Below, in pieces: positions 26,201 through 39,557 of a stretch of DNA of 64,000 nt (its first letter is position 1; every line of letters starts with the position of its first letter). A program made the translations under genes and the position numbers. The notes under the pieces were generated by a model. It saw nothing but the letters and a program-made list of their open reading frames with translations, was not told the origin of the DNA and did not search any database. This DNA comes from Daphnia pulex (taxonomy: Eukaryota; Arthropoda; Branchiopoda; Diplostraca; Daphniidae): positions 10,554,001 to 10,618,000 of the forward strand of contig NC_060019.1 in the NCBI RefSeq assembly GCF_021134715.1, written 5' to 3'.

Positions 26201-29200
26201 ACCTACACTTGACACTGAAAAGAGCAGCGCGCAGAAATATCACTTGGGGAAAAAAAATACCATCTCGCCTCCAGTTACTATATTACCCTTGAGGTCGTAT
26301 AATAATAACTCCCAACGCAGCCATACACACACGGGCCCAACAAAACCGCGTACCACACACTTCTCCGGTTCTCTCCTGTTTCTCTTTGAACAAGCGCGCA
26401 GAAATAATAAAAAAAAACCTTCTGGTACCCCCCGAACCAAACCTTTTTCTTCTTCTTTCCCTTCTCAAAAAAGCAGAAAAAAAACGGTTAGGTAGTAGTA
26501 GTTTGTTTGACTTGGGGGCGAAACAGAGGGGTTGTTGGAGAAAAACACAAGAGGACCTTCAGAGTTTGAAGAAGGAAAAAAACACGGGGGGAGAAAGAAA
26601 AAGAAGAAGAAGTCTGGTTTTTCTCTTTCATACATTTCAGAACGCAAAAAAAAAGTAGTTTCACGTTACTAAATGAAACGGGCCCTCCTCTCTATTATAC
26701 CGAAAAACTAGCAGCCAAAGAAAAATAAACCGTTGTGGTGTCCTCACTTGATTTACGAACACTTTGCGCCGAGGCGTTGAAGCCAAAAATCTCTTCTTCT
26801 TCTTCTTTTCCTTTAGTGTTGGTTCGTTAAGGAGGGAGTCTCAGTTATCAGTTGGCCATCGATAGGTACCAGAAAAAAAGAAGAAGAAGAGGAATGCGCT
26901 CCACTGATTACACGGGCGAAAAAAGTGGGGGCCCACGAACAACAAAAAAATGGAGATGAAACGATTTTAAAACGGGAAATGAGTTTCGAGGGGAAGTTGT
27001 TCATCGACATTCCAAACGAACTAAATAAAAAAGAAATACTGTAAAATAATAAAAAAGGGGCAACTGAACTAAATATTTACACCAACCGGGCGAACCCGAA
27101 CAACAACAACAACACCAGACGCGGCTGTGTGCTCTTCTTCTTCTTCTTTCTCTGGTACCGACACGAACAGAAAGTCAAGAAAAATACAAGGAAAAAAAAG
27201 GGAGAAGAGAAGAGACAGGGGATTCCTTTGATTCTTTTCGGATGGAATGCGTCCATGTGAGAGCCCCTGTTATTGTCTGCGCACCACCAACCACCATAAG
27301 GCCTCCCTTCATCCCCACCCATAAAAGAACGCGCCTGGGCGGAAGCAGAGCGTGCAGCGTTCAAAGAAGAAAGAGAGAAAAAATAAAGTCTAGATTGAAG
27401 GGAGGGATTCGACCACACCCCAGGACAGTGTGCCCAGCACTTTACTCGCCGCACAGCGCAGTTTGTAGTCTGTATAGATCAAGTTAGTATTTAATAATGG
27501 CTAGGAAAGTGGTGGGGGCACTTGTTATCTGCAATCGCAGTTGGAAACGATCTCCAGGCTCATAAACATCTCAATAACTTTGGGTTGGAATTGGATTGAT
27601 ATTATGGGCGTGTGTATAATATATAACTCCTAACGCCGGAGAGAATTGAAAGTCGCAGAGACGAGAGGAAACACTTGAAGATTCATCGTCCAGGGCAATC
27701 GAGCGAAAATTGAAACCAGAGACTTTTTCAGCATCAAAAAGTATCGCTTTTCCTCCTTCTCCGCCGTGTTTGCCGAGAGAAAAACATCTCGGGGCCAACA
27801 ACAGCTGGAAGGACTGGTTGTTGACTCACTCGTCGGTCACACTTGCAACCTCGAAAAAGGCGACATGTGCAGAGCGAGCGACCTGTTGCTAATGAGAGTC
27901 CGAGGTGCCATATCCGTCAAAGTTTTACAACAAGTAGAAGAAGACGGTTCGATTCTTTTTTGGACTTTATTTTTCTCTCTCTAGCTGGAACTTTCGTTCG
28001 ACAACAAGTTTTTCGTTCCCTCCAATCTGTCTGCCTGTCAGTCACTCAGCCAGTCAGGTCCTTTTTTTTCCGAGAAAAAAAAAGTTGTTGAATCTGTTGG
28101 GTTGCCCCAAACACGTGGCGTTTGATCCCCCCATCTTCTTCTTCTTCATTTTAAAACAGAAAGGAAAAAGGAGAGGACCAAAATGGAAACTCCCCAGAAA
28201 AACATTTCAAAGTATAAAAAGGAAACGTACATTTCTCGTTTCACGGTCGATGGGAACCAAACCAAATGGACGTTCCCCCCCCTCATTCGTATATTTCCCG
28301 TATTATTATTTCCCTATACGTCCACCATCTTTTGTTATCATTTAACCTATAGAGTGACTGTGTCAGAGAGGGGAGAGAGAGAGAAGAGTCGCAACTCGGA
28401 ATAGAAAACACGCGTCACAAAAGCGGCCTACCGTTTTCTTTCCATTCTTCTACCTGAGAGACACCCTTCGACATTTGTAAGAGATTTTTTCTCTCTCCCC
28501 TTTTAACGTGAATTTATTCCATCGAAAAATGTTTTCCTTTTCACCGAGAAAAAGGGGAGAAAACAAAAATTGGGAGGTTAGACTGACGCGCCGTGAACCA
28601 ACGGCCACCACAATTGCTGGTACCTAACACAGCCAAAACGGCCAAGCGTTGCGTCCACTTGACCGTGAGGAATGTTTCGCACGCGCGCCACATCAACGAA
28701 CGAACCAAGAAAAAAAAACGGACGAGGAAAGCCGAAGCGCCCAAAAATACACACACAACTTTCCGTCCGTCTCGTGTTCAACATGTACTAGCACTACTGC
28801 AACAACAACAACAACAACGCAGTGTACCCTTTCTATTTTTTTATTCGTCTTAATTGGCCAATTTTAGCGGGATGCGTTGAGTCATTCAAAAACTTGCCGG
28901 GCCTCTCTCCTGTTGTAATAATTTCTTTTTTTTTTGGGTGTGTGTTGCGTTGTTGGGATAATATTGTTGATCCATTAGCGAACGTCGACGACAAGGACGG
29001 AAGGGGAAAAAAAAGAGAAGCTTTCAAGCTAATAACAGCATTATCATCGTTTCTATCCGCACACAGTGTGTTCCGTGCCCTGCAGGATCTCAGCTGATTT
29101 TGACATTCCCTCAAACCTTTTTAGTTTTATTTGTTTCGTTGTGGGGGGGGGGATGAGAAGAGATTCTCCCTCAAGGTAACACACACACACTGACTCCCGT

Positions 29201-32200
29201 GTGTGTTTGTTACGAATAATAATTAGATTGTGCGTGCGTGTGGTTGTGGGATATATAAACACGGATCGACCCGACGAATTGGTTATTTCAATCACGATAG
29301 AAACAAAATCAGAAATTTCAAACATTGCCTCCAATCAAGCGGCCGGGACAAGAACGGAATTTTCAATTCAAAAACGGTTAATTAGATGTGGAGAGAAAAA
29401 AAAAAGATAACCATTTGACTTTTTTCAATAAATTATCGGGGTTTCCTAGTGTGACCTGGAAACGATGTCTGGCGTGAAATAGGTGATGACTTGCACCCTG
29501 GAATATTGTTTTATTAAAAAAACAATCCCCACTTATTTCAAGGAGACAGAAAAATTAAAAGAAAACCCTTAAGAGAAAAAACAAAACAAAAATCCTTGAT
29601 CTCCCCACCAACACAGCCCAGCGCAAGGTTTCGTCAACACACGAAAAAAACACAAGTCAAAACTTTCACAACCGCCCTGTATAAGAAGAAGAAATTGGAT
29701 TCGTTGGGTGACGTCAGCGTCTTATATCTTTTTCTTTCTTTCCCCCCGCACTCTTCAAACCGTTCAAAGTCTATCAGCAGTATATGGTTATGGCTTTCAG
29801 AAATGGGAGATATACGTATAGATACCGGTCGACATTTTGTTGATGCAATCCAGTTCTATCCTGAAATTGTCGACATACCGGTAAAATTGCGTATGAATGC
29901 AAGGAGACGCTATTGAATTCTGATGCATCTAAAATGAGGGAATTAATGACGGGAAACGTTCCGGGAAAAATAAGAGAACAACAACTCAAAAATGTTGATG
30001 CACGGAATAATATCTATACAAAAACAGATAGACAATGGGGAAAGAAAAAAAGGAATCAGAAATAAAAATAAAAAAAAGATTCCATTCCGCTAGACGGCGT
30101 CTAAAATGTGCGTGTGTGTGTGTCACATCGTAGGTAAACAGACCTTGCTGCATCCTATTATGCAAATTCGTCAGATATATTCATAGCAAATATGTTGTGT
30201 AAAGTATGAAACCCGCAGGAGGTGAGTGAGGGCTTCCTCGTGGCCATCATGAACAAGAAAGAAAAAACACCTACGAGGGTAGTTCAACACCAAACTATTT
30301 CCAGACTTTTTTGAAAAAAATAAATCACGAAAAAGTGAGACTCTTTGGTGTGTTGTTTCGCCACGTGTTGCTACCACCAACGGACGGTTGGGGAAAAAGA
30401 GTTGGATGAAGAACCAGTCTTCCACTTTGACGGGCTTCTTATATTCCACGAAAGAAAAACGATCCAACAACAACACACAAAAAACGAGAACAAAACCTCC
30501 AAACTTTTTTTGAGTCCAGTCCAAAAAATCTTCAAAAAACTAACCTGATTTTTCCTCTCTCTCTTTCGGAGGTGGGCTGGCTGGCTGGTGCGTTTTTGGG
30601 TGTTGGTTTGAAATGCAGACGAGTTCTCTCGAGCTGTTGATTGTTCACAATCCCCCGAATAAATATTTCCTTTTCTATATAACTTCTTGGCTGTAGATAA
30701 TCCGTTTTTTTCCTGGTTTGGATTCCACCAAAAAATGGCTACTTCTTTTCTCAGCAAACACACAAAACGATCAAAAACCACGCTGACACTTTTGGCCTTT
30801 GACAAAAATACAAGTTGGCGTCCCTCCTTCTCAGAGTAATAGGGGCCCCGCTGTTGTAATGTATAAAATGGATGAATGTGCTGCGGCCCAACAGTAAATT
30901 TTTATTTGTTCAGTTCATTTGGGGAAAAGGCAAAAAAACACGACGCACGCACAAACACACACACGACACCACTCACTTAAAAGCACGCTCACTCTCCACG
31001 ACTGCCAAGCGTCCACTGACTCGACTGAGAGAAAAATCCTCCAGACTTGGCGCGGGCTTTGTTATACCCGGCAGCAGCAGCCGGTGGAATATTAGAGAGG
31101 GGGGAATTGTGGACTATACGACGCGCCAAACGGAAATACAACAATTCTTGCCGCTAGGGGAAAAAGAGAATCGAGAATATCACGAGTGCTGCCATCTATA
31201 TCCAGCGGCCTGCGGGAGATGGAAATTGTCATTTGCGAAAGGAGGTTTATGGCTGTAATGATTATTATGTATATTCTCCTACTTGTGTCGAAATAATTGT
31301 TTCAAAAGTCGAGTGCAACGACCAAAAATGAAAAGGAAGAAAAATGAAATTGGGCGACTAATGTACATGACATGCACGTGAGCCCTGATAATCAACTGCC
31401 GTTGTAAAAATTCCGACGTTGATTAAAAAGAAGAGAAGAAGAAGTAAAAAAGAATGGGGGGAACTCTGGAATAAGATTAAAAATGCCCGTCTGAAAGCCT
31501 TATTTACGATTGAAAGCGCATTATTGTGCAAATCAAGGAAGGGGACAGTATAATTCAGTCAACAAGAAGAGAGACAAAAAAAGGTATTCGAATGTGTGTC
31601 ACTTTCATTCCGGTCGCCATCCAAACGGCCAACAGGAGCGCGACAAACTTTCGATTTTTCCACGTCAGACCTTAGTAATTGTCGCCGCAGTGTGTAGTAA
31701 ATAGAAATAAAAATTGCTCCGGCTGGTACCTCGCGCCCGATTGGACGACAAGAACACGGCGCATTCCGATCTCCGCGTGTTCTCTCGTAATGCAAAATGA
31801 TCGTCTTAACTGGACCGTGCCGAGCATAAAGAAAATATCAAATGAAAAAAAAGATGGAAGGGGGAACCGGGAACCAACCAGTTCCCTCGACACACACGAG
31901 CGTTGAATCAATTTATCACGATGCTGTCGTCACGATCGAGTTTTCTCCTCTCTGTTGGTGACTTATCAAAAAAAAAAAAATCCCGTTGGCCTTCTCGTTA
32001 TTATTATTATCATCAAAAGAAACCAAGTGGCTTAGTTTATATGTCGGCCTGGATTTTTCCGTCGCCGCCTTTCCCCTCTCCGCACTTATAAAAATCCTGG
32101 ACGTTAATTTAGCAAATGGCCAATCGTTCGTTTGTGATAACAAAACCAATAATAGTCCAGCTTTCGCCGAAACTACTCTAATAATAAACACGGTAGTAGT

Positions 32201-32389
32201 GGTGGTAGTAGAGTATATATAGAGTATAGTTACCAGTTAAGAGCCGGATAGGACACTGCGATATCTAAACACATTACGATTAAACTGCAAAAGCCAGCCA
32301 GACGACGAGTGCGTGTGTAAATAACGAGCTCTTGGCCCCCGCGTCTATGTGTATATAAACAATAGACAAGTTTCGCCATCGTTTTTGAC

Positions 32390-32409
32390 GAGAGAGAGAG
32401 AGAGAGAGA
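32390..32409. repeat. (GA)n microsatellite
   Basis: About ten tandem GA units in the gene-poor region. Confidence 0.85.
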
Positions 32410-35400
32410 CGTTCTTGTTTTGTTTTTTCTTCTCGTTTCTTTTTCAACGGGACAGGAAAAAGCACTTTGGAATTGTCACAACAACAAAAAACTGCCACGG
32501 GATATAATCTGAAAGTTGCTCGTAAATAGCATCGATTCGATCGATCAAACGAGTAGTTGGCTTAAGGGTCGACGACATGTTCGCGCGCGATATCTCAAAA
32601 ACAATCATCTCGACGATGCGACAACATCAAAAACTCTTCCATGTTTTATGTACTACTCGTGCGCTGAGACTGGCCCGTTGTATAACGTTCAAACTCTGAC
32701 TGGGGGGCGACGACGATCGGAGAGAGGAATAAGGACAAGAAGAATGGGAAAGTTCAACAAAGGGCGACTGTCAGTTTGACATTGAAAATACCAGGCGATT
32801 TGCAACGACCGTAGATGTAGGGTTATACAAGAACAACAACAACATTCAATCGATCTCCTTTTTTGATAAGTCGTAAAAAGTCGTGCGGGGGTATATACAG
32901 CAGCTCAGCTATTTCCTGCCATAAAACCAAAACAGCACACAAGTCTGGATGGATGCAGTGAATATTTCCAGCAACTGCGGATATGGCTCTACTTAATATG
33001 AGGGAGTATCTTCGTATTTCAGCCCTCATCATTTCTGAAATCTTGCGCAACATAATACGGAACAAGAGAAGTTGGAAGGGAACATGATGGAGAACTTATT
33101 TTAATTTTGAAAGGGGGGATATTCTTGAATGTTTTTCCTTCTTTTGACTGGCGAGTTAGGGACATCATGACTATCTCGAATGCCACCGTGACTCTCTCTC
33201 TCCACGTTGCTGCTGAACCGCTGTTGAGTCCCCTATGATGATTGGCCTCGATTCCCGCACAACAAAAGCGCAACCAAAACACACAGTCAGCAAAATGCCG
33301 TTGCGTCTGTCGTCAGACGCACAAACACAACAACATTAAGTGCTGCCAATCTTTCATCTCTCTCGCCATGCAGGGCCGCTTTCCCTCCCCAACAATTGTC
33401 ACCCTCCTGAGCTGAGCTGAAGAAGAAGAAAGTGGTCCGAATGTTGTTTGGCTGCTGCTGCTCGTTTTTTATTTAATAGCTTATCTCGCAATTCAATCCC
33501 GCTTCATGTCTTTAATCACACTCTAGTTGTAGAGTAGTAGTGCCGGTGAGGTAACACATATTTAGAACGTTGCTGACAACAGATTGAAGTCTTTTCTAAA
33601 CAAATCCCGCGACAAGCATTGGGTTGCGTTCGTTCACCGTCGTCTGCTGTCTATACAACCGGTCCCCGACGGACGCGCTCTAAATGTTGTTATTCTGTCT
33701 TATTTTTTCTTTCTTTCTTCTTTGGGCGTGTTTTTCGTTTGGAAGGCTCTTTAAAAACAAATTTTCAATTGAAAGTTTTGTTGGGAAACTCTTTTCATTA
33801 TAAAATGATCCGAGTCTCGAATAAGAAAGAACAAAAAATAAGGAACAACAACTAGAAAACGGGTCGCTAAAAGCTTTTCTGGTGAGAAGGCACGATTAAC
33901 AATGGAACAAGTCAAGAAGGGCTATTGGGGTCCTGAAACATTTCATCCCTGATAATGGCAGCAGCAGCAGGGGCCATCAAGTCATGAATAAAGATTCGAA
34001 AAGATGACTGGGGCGATGACAAACTGAACTGAAGCGACACGCAACTCTTTGCGAGTCGACACGGCAAGACACCTTTAAAATGTATTCCCCCTCATTTCAT
34101 AGTTTTCTTTTGTCAGAACCCAGCTAAGAAAGAAGAAAAAATGCAGTCAATAAATAATTTATCAACTGCTAAGGAGCGGGGAGTGGTCGGGTGTCAAAGA
34201 ATGAAATTTTCAACAAGTCGAGAAGGGCTTCAATTTTGGAAAAAGAAAACAGCAAAGTATATACTCTGAACGAGTCGCGGTTCGCTCATTTGAACTGGAT
34301 GAGTGGGGGAATCACGCGAGCCGGATGCACTTCAACAAGTTTTCTCTTTCCTATTGTTTCGACCAACTTAATGGTAAAATAAGACAGGCGAAAAAATATC
34401 TGATAAAGATGACGAAATCACTAAAAGCTCCAAATATCTATTTTTCGAGGAATAAGAAACGGCCAATGGAGGAAAGAAAAAAGATGGAGATAAAAAAAAA
34501 ACTATAAGGAGATGATCCTCGGTTGCACGAATAGTCACCCAAACTATATACTGATATGTATACGCTACCTGGAATTTAATTTACGACATTTCCTACGCGG
34601 TACTACACCATGTCGCTGTTTGACTGCGCTCCTTTCCCAAGTGACTCTCTCCTTTTTGAGAGAATCAAAAATTTGAGTTTTTGAAAAATAAGAAAAAGAA
34701 TTTCGAAATACCCCAAAAAGGAAGGGTGGAAGGTCACAGCGTTGAAATGTATCTACTACCACCACTACTACCTACCAAGCTAGTGTATATCTAAACGCAA
34801 TAAGCTATTCAACATTCATGTATTCTATAACCCCTCGGTGTTATACTCCCCAAAAAAGGAAAGCAACATTTCTTTCTTTCTTTCTTTTTTCCATCCCCGA
34901 AGCTTTTAATTTTCGAATTTCTCCTTCTGTGGAGTCGAGAAAAATAAGAGGGGCGACAGCACACACACGGACGTGTTATTCCTCTTTCTTCACTGGGACA
35001 CGACAAAAGCTTCAGCGTTTTGTGTTATGTTTTAAAGGGGAGGGGAAAAATGGCCAGCAAAGATGGTGGGGGGAAAACATTCGGATAAAAGAAAACGACT
35101 GGTACTACACGAAAAAAGAAAAGAAATGGGAAAATCTATTAGGATATAACTCATTCACATTTCTGGGGGGAAAATCTGTTTGTCCGTCAGACCCCAAAAC
35201 ATCATCGGTCGAATAAATGTGATTTGGAAACTGAAAAATTTGTTTCTACCTTTTTTCCCTAGATATTTATTATCGGTGACGTGAGCGATGAGAAACGATC
35301 GATGAATGGCGACGATCTGATAAACTCGCCGAGACGGCCGCGTCTCATATATGCCTCGAATTCGTGACACTATTTTTCTGTTTGTTTCGGTCTCTTTTCC

Positions 35401-36894
35401 GCCCATTCCTTTTTTTTTTTTCAAAAGAAACAAAAAAGCCTCTCATTTTTATAAATATATCTCAGATAGATAGGTAGTACTACCCTGGCCGCTCTGTCGG
35501 TCGAATTCTATTTCTGTCGGTGTTGTCATGTGTAGTATATAGCGAGACTTCTCCGGCACGTTCCCTATACGCTGAGTTATGCTATCGTGACATGATAGGA
35601 AAGATATCAACCCAAAACAAAAGGGAAAATATTCGATGTAGTTCACAAATGCCTCAAACTGTCATCGCGACAACTCGGAGACTTGTCCCATTATCTTTTC
35701 CTTTTTATTTTTCCTCCCAAATATTTCAGCGTTGAGTAATCGGCTGTACTCTGTTTGAGCCCCGGGACAAGGCAAAACGAATCCCAATAGTTATCGGGAA
35801 ATTGGGGTGAAGTAACCGTGAGTAGCGATCACGAAATAATTGCATGGATCGTCGAGGTAGGTCCAAGGATCAAATTCGCCTTTGGTTTTTCAAGAGAAAG
35901 AAACAAAAAGAATTCCGTCTGGGTCGTGATCATCGGCTCCAATTGGATCCCGTGTTCAACGTTCAACGGTCTCGGTCAAGAAAAACAACGACGAGCGATT
36001 TAGATTCCCGCGACGCTGCACAGCTCACACAAGACGCCAGAGTCAGTAAATTAAGAAAAACAAAACAACAAAAACAAAAAAGAGAGGTTCAGACAAATGC
36101 AATGTGTTTTGCTGTGGAGAATAAACGACCCCCTAGCAGACGGGCCAAGTTTGCTCACCTCCTCCTCGCCCATTCTTTTGGCTGCGTGACTGAACCGTTA
36201 ACTGCAACTGTAACGAGTTCATACGGCAGTAGCAAAAATATCAAGTGAAGGAGAGAGAACTCGCATTCCAAGTCATTAATTCGAATAGAAAGTAGCGCGT
36301 TATTTTTATAAAAATGAAAATGAAAAAAAGGATTTTTTGAATAAGGAGAAAAAAAGGGAATTTGAAGCGGGCGGTTCCGCCATATTTCACGCGGGACTGG
36401 TTCAGAATCGAGCCGTGAGCTGCCCAGAAAAAAAAAAAAAATTTATATGTTTGTTTTTACAAGAGCTGTTGTGTTGTTCTCCTTCTTTTTTAGCTTTCCC
36501 CCCGCAAACACAAAAAGGAGCTGAACTGGCCCCTGCGATCATCACACGGGTTGAAAGGGATGAATGCCGCTATTAAGACGTCCAACTTAAACATACACGC
36601 GTCTACATCCATTTCAAAGATATATACACAAGAGTAATATTATACGAACCACTCGTGGAGCGTGACAGGAGTTCGAAGAGGTCCCGTTTTGCTTGGCGTA
36701 ACATTTTTTTTTTCTCTCTCTTCTCTCGGTCGCTCCTTCGATGATAAATCAAGCGTGAGCTTTTCTTACACCACAGCACGATCATCTGCGCTGCTCCCCG
36801 GTCGCGCTATCCCCTATATCAAAATATTTGACAAGAAATACATACATTCACATGGTTATATAGCATAGGATTTTCTGAATAAATTATAATACAA

Positions 36895-36917
36895 AACACA
36901 CACACACACACACACAG
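36895..36917. repeat. (CA)n microsatellite
   Basis: About eleven tandem CA units, about 50 bp left of a CAG repeat. Confidence 0.9.
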
Positions 36918-36963
36918 ATTGAACAGACGGAATAACAGACCGGGTTCGTGGATGGAACGACGA

Positions 36964-36989
36964 CAGCAGCAGCAGCAGCAGCAGCAGCA
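36964..36989. repeat. (CAG)n microsatellite
   Basis: About eight to nine tandem CAG units. Reads as poly-Ala, poly-Ser or poly-Gln depending on frame. No exon context surrounds it. Confidence 0.9.
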
Positions 36990-39427
36990 CGCGGGCCGGG
37001 GAAAAACGGACACGGTCGCCACCCGCCTCGGAACGCGGGAAACGTGACTCGTTCCAACTCGCCTAGGACGAAACATGAATTATGGATACTACTAGATGGA
37101 CTCCTTTTGATTTTAGTTTTCTTTTTTTCCGTCTTACCTTTTGGCGGAGCAGATTTCCCCTTTTCTTTTCTTCTTTATTTTATCGCTCCAGTCGACACAG
37201 CATTGTACGTCATCCAGCTGACTTTTCAGTCCCACTGATTTTCTGTTTGTTGGTTTTTATTTTTTATGTTCTTCTTCACAGCGACAACCACGCGGCTTAT
37301 ACGGGGGTCCCGTACCGGAGGCTCTCACAACTCGTAGGAAAACGACGTGTGTAAGGTGACTCCTTAGAATAAGGGACTTGGCTGGCATCGGTGACTCCTT
37401 CTTATTACACAGTCGTGGGGGTAAGTCAATAAGAAAAGATGATTACAACCGTCTAGCGTTAAAAAAAGAGAAAATATCAATTTACGAAATCATAAAACAA
37501 AATTATAATGGAAATCGTTTTGAGACTCGACAATAAAAAAATGGGGAAAATGGATGACAATATCTCTGACGGATGGGAATTTTTCTCGGGATCAATTTTC
37601 CAATCCAACAGAAGGCACACAATAAAAAAAAATTAGTTCTGGTTGGAAATCAGCCGACCGATTTCAATCTGTTAATAATCCAGACGATTCATTCGATTAA
37701 AAGAAATTCTATTGTTAAAAGAAAAGGCCCAAAAGAATTTAAAAAAAAATAGACTGCAGGAATGCCCATCAAGAACGGGGTCGTGATGTAACAGGCCCTC
37801 GAGTTTAAACACACACTCAAGTGATCGATTTGAATGGTGCAAGCACGAAAGAAAAGAGAACCTGAGACGATAGACTAGTCGGGAATAATAGTCTGCTATA
37901 GCAGCTGCCACAACTCGTAAAGTCTAGTCAACCGTCGCCACGCAACCCCAAATAGGAGAACACGGACGGGCGATAGCGGGGCACAACAACATTCATCCGA
38001 TCGCAAATCGCCGTAAATCGGGAGACTATATAAGATCTACTAATACCGTCGTTACTTTTTCTTTTTTTCTTTTACCTAATACCAAAGTTGAAAAGCGGGA
38101 GATTAAAATGTGAAGTCTTTTATGGCCTGCCGACATGAAATGTGTACGGGTAAACTATTATAGACACAACTTACCACAGCCAACCAAAAAGCAAGTGTAT
38201 TTTATATCCTTCGTTCAGCTCCTTCAAAAGGAAGAATTCGATATTTATTTTGTAAAAAATATTTAAATAAAAAAAATGGTGGGAAAAAAAGAAAATACCG
38301 AAAGTTTTTTTTTGTTTTTTTAAGTTAAGTTTCTTTTTTATACACAACACGAAAGAAGAAGAAAAGGGTACAGACATTTTTCTTTCTTTTTCTTTCATGG
38401 AGCCTCTCTTTTTTTCTTCTCCCCCGTCTTCTCATCGCGTCGTCGATAGAAATGGCTGCGAAGAAGTGAGCCAGTGAATTGGGCAACAAAAGCGGCCAAG
38501 GGTTCTCTATTTCTTTTTTCCCGATGGTGTCACGCACAGACAAGCCACAAGAAAAGAAAGAAAAAAGAACCCGAAAATAAACGCGAAAGGGAAACGTTAA
38601 GAGCCATGAAAAAACGTATCACAGCATATTCGAAGCTGTAAACATGGGAACAAGGAGCAAGAGAGAGAGAGAGACATTTGCTGCTGATGCTTCTTTCCAC
38701 ATCGTCTTTTTTTGTTGTTGTTGTTGCTGTGGTTGTGTGTTCGCCCGTTCAGAAATAAGCCCTTCAAGGCCCATCTCACATTCAACCCAAAAGTGTCACC
38801 AGTTCTTGATGCACTTCACACATTGACGCGAGATCAATCTAGCTCTCTTTTGCCGGGGTTATTACATCTCATTTCTTCTTTTCTTTTGCCAAGAAAAAAA
38901 GAGAAGAAATGAAGAATTTGTTCTCACCAGAAAGGAAAAAAAAATTAAACTGGGGACCGTAATAAGAAAAAATTAATGAAAATTATAAATAGAAGCATAT
39001 TTTTAAAAAACAAAAAAGTAAGCCAAAGTTGAAAAAAGAAAAATATACTTAGAACAGAGAGGGTTCTATCAATTGACGATGGTGTTAAGGCACAGTCGTT
39101 TTTTACCTTCACTGCTCATTTTTGCAACGGCGGCGCGTTTGAACGAACACACACACACTCACATACACACACCCAACAACTTGATGAATGATACGAAACC
39201 TCAGTCTCAAGACATATAAACTTCATTTTAGCATTTCATTTGAGTGAATGTGTCTTCTTTGTAAATGAAAGAAAAACAAAGGGGCTATTTTTTTTTCAAA
39301 GAGAGAGAGAGAGAGTTAATAAAATCAATTCGGTGGGAGGTGTTGGGTGTCACTGATGTGGCGCACGTGGCCTGGCAGCCGGCATCGGAATGGAAGACCT
39401 AATGAAAACAGGCAAAGGGGCCAAGTG

Positions 39428-39433
39428 TTTATT
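39428..39433 (-). terminator. Poly(A) signal AATAAA for the SxIP-protein gene
   Basis: AATAAA on the minus strand, about 125 nt downstream of the stop codon at 39558. Confidence 0.6.
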
Positions 39434-39557
39434 GATTGATTCGTTTACCCCTCCCTTTTTTTTACTTAAAAAAGAAAACGAAGGTGTTTCTATCGTAATA
39501 AAAACGACTAAATGTGGGTGTGGTGCTTTAAAAATAAAAGTAAGAAAAAACCCCGAC

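Larger units (their letters stand above)
17001..39427. other. Long gene-poor region upstream of the Fat-like gene; no gene supported
   Basis: About 22.4 kb between the Fat-like start codon and the 3' end of the next gene. It contains many short open frames on both strands, all made of microsatellite or homopolymer codons (poly-K, poly-F, poly-S) with no recognisable domain, no conserved splice-joined pairs and no consistent codon use. I found no tRNA or rRNA. It probably contains the promoter, enhancers and any 5' untranslated exons of the Fat-like gene, which is inference from position only. Confidence 0.5.

Noticed and set aside
30371..31258. Frames of 144 (minus) and 128 (plus) codons in the gene-poor region
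   Set aside because: No recognisable features, basic and low-complexity; length is within chance for this much sequence.
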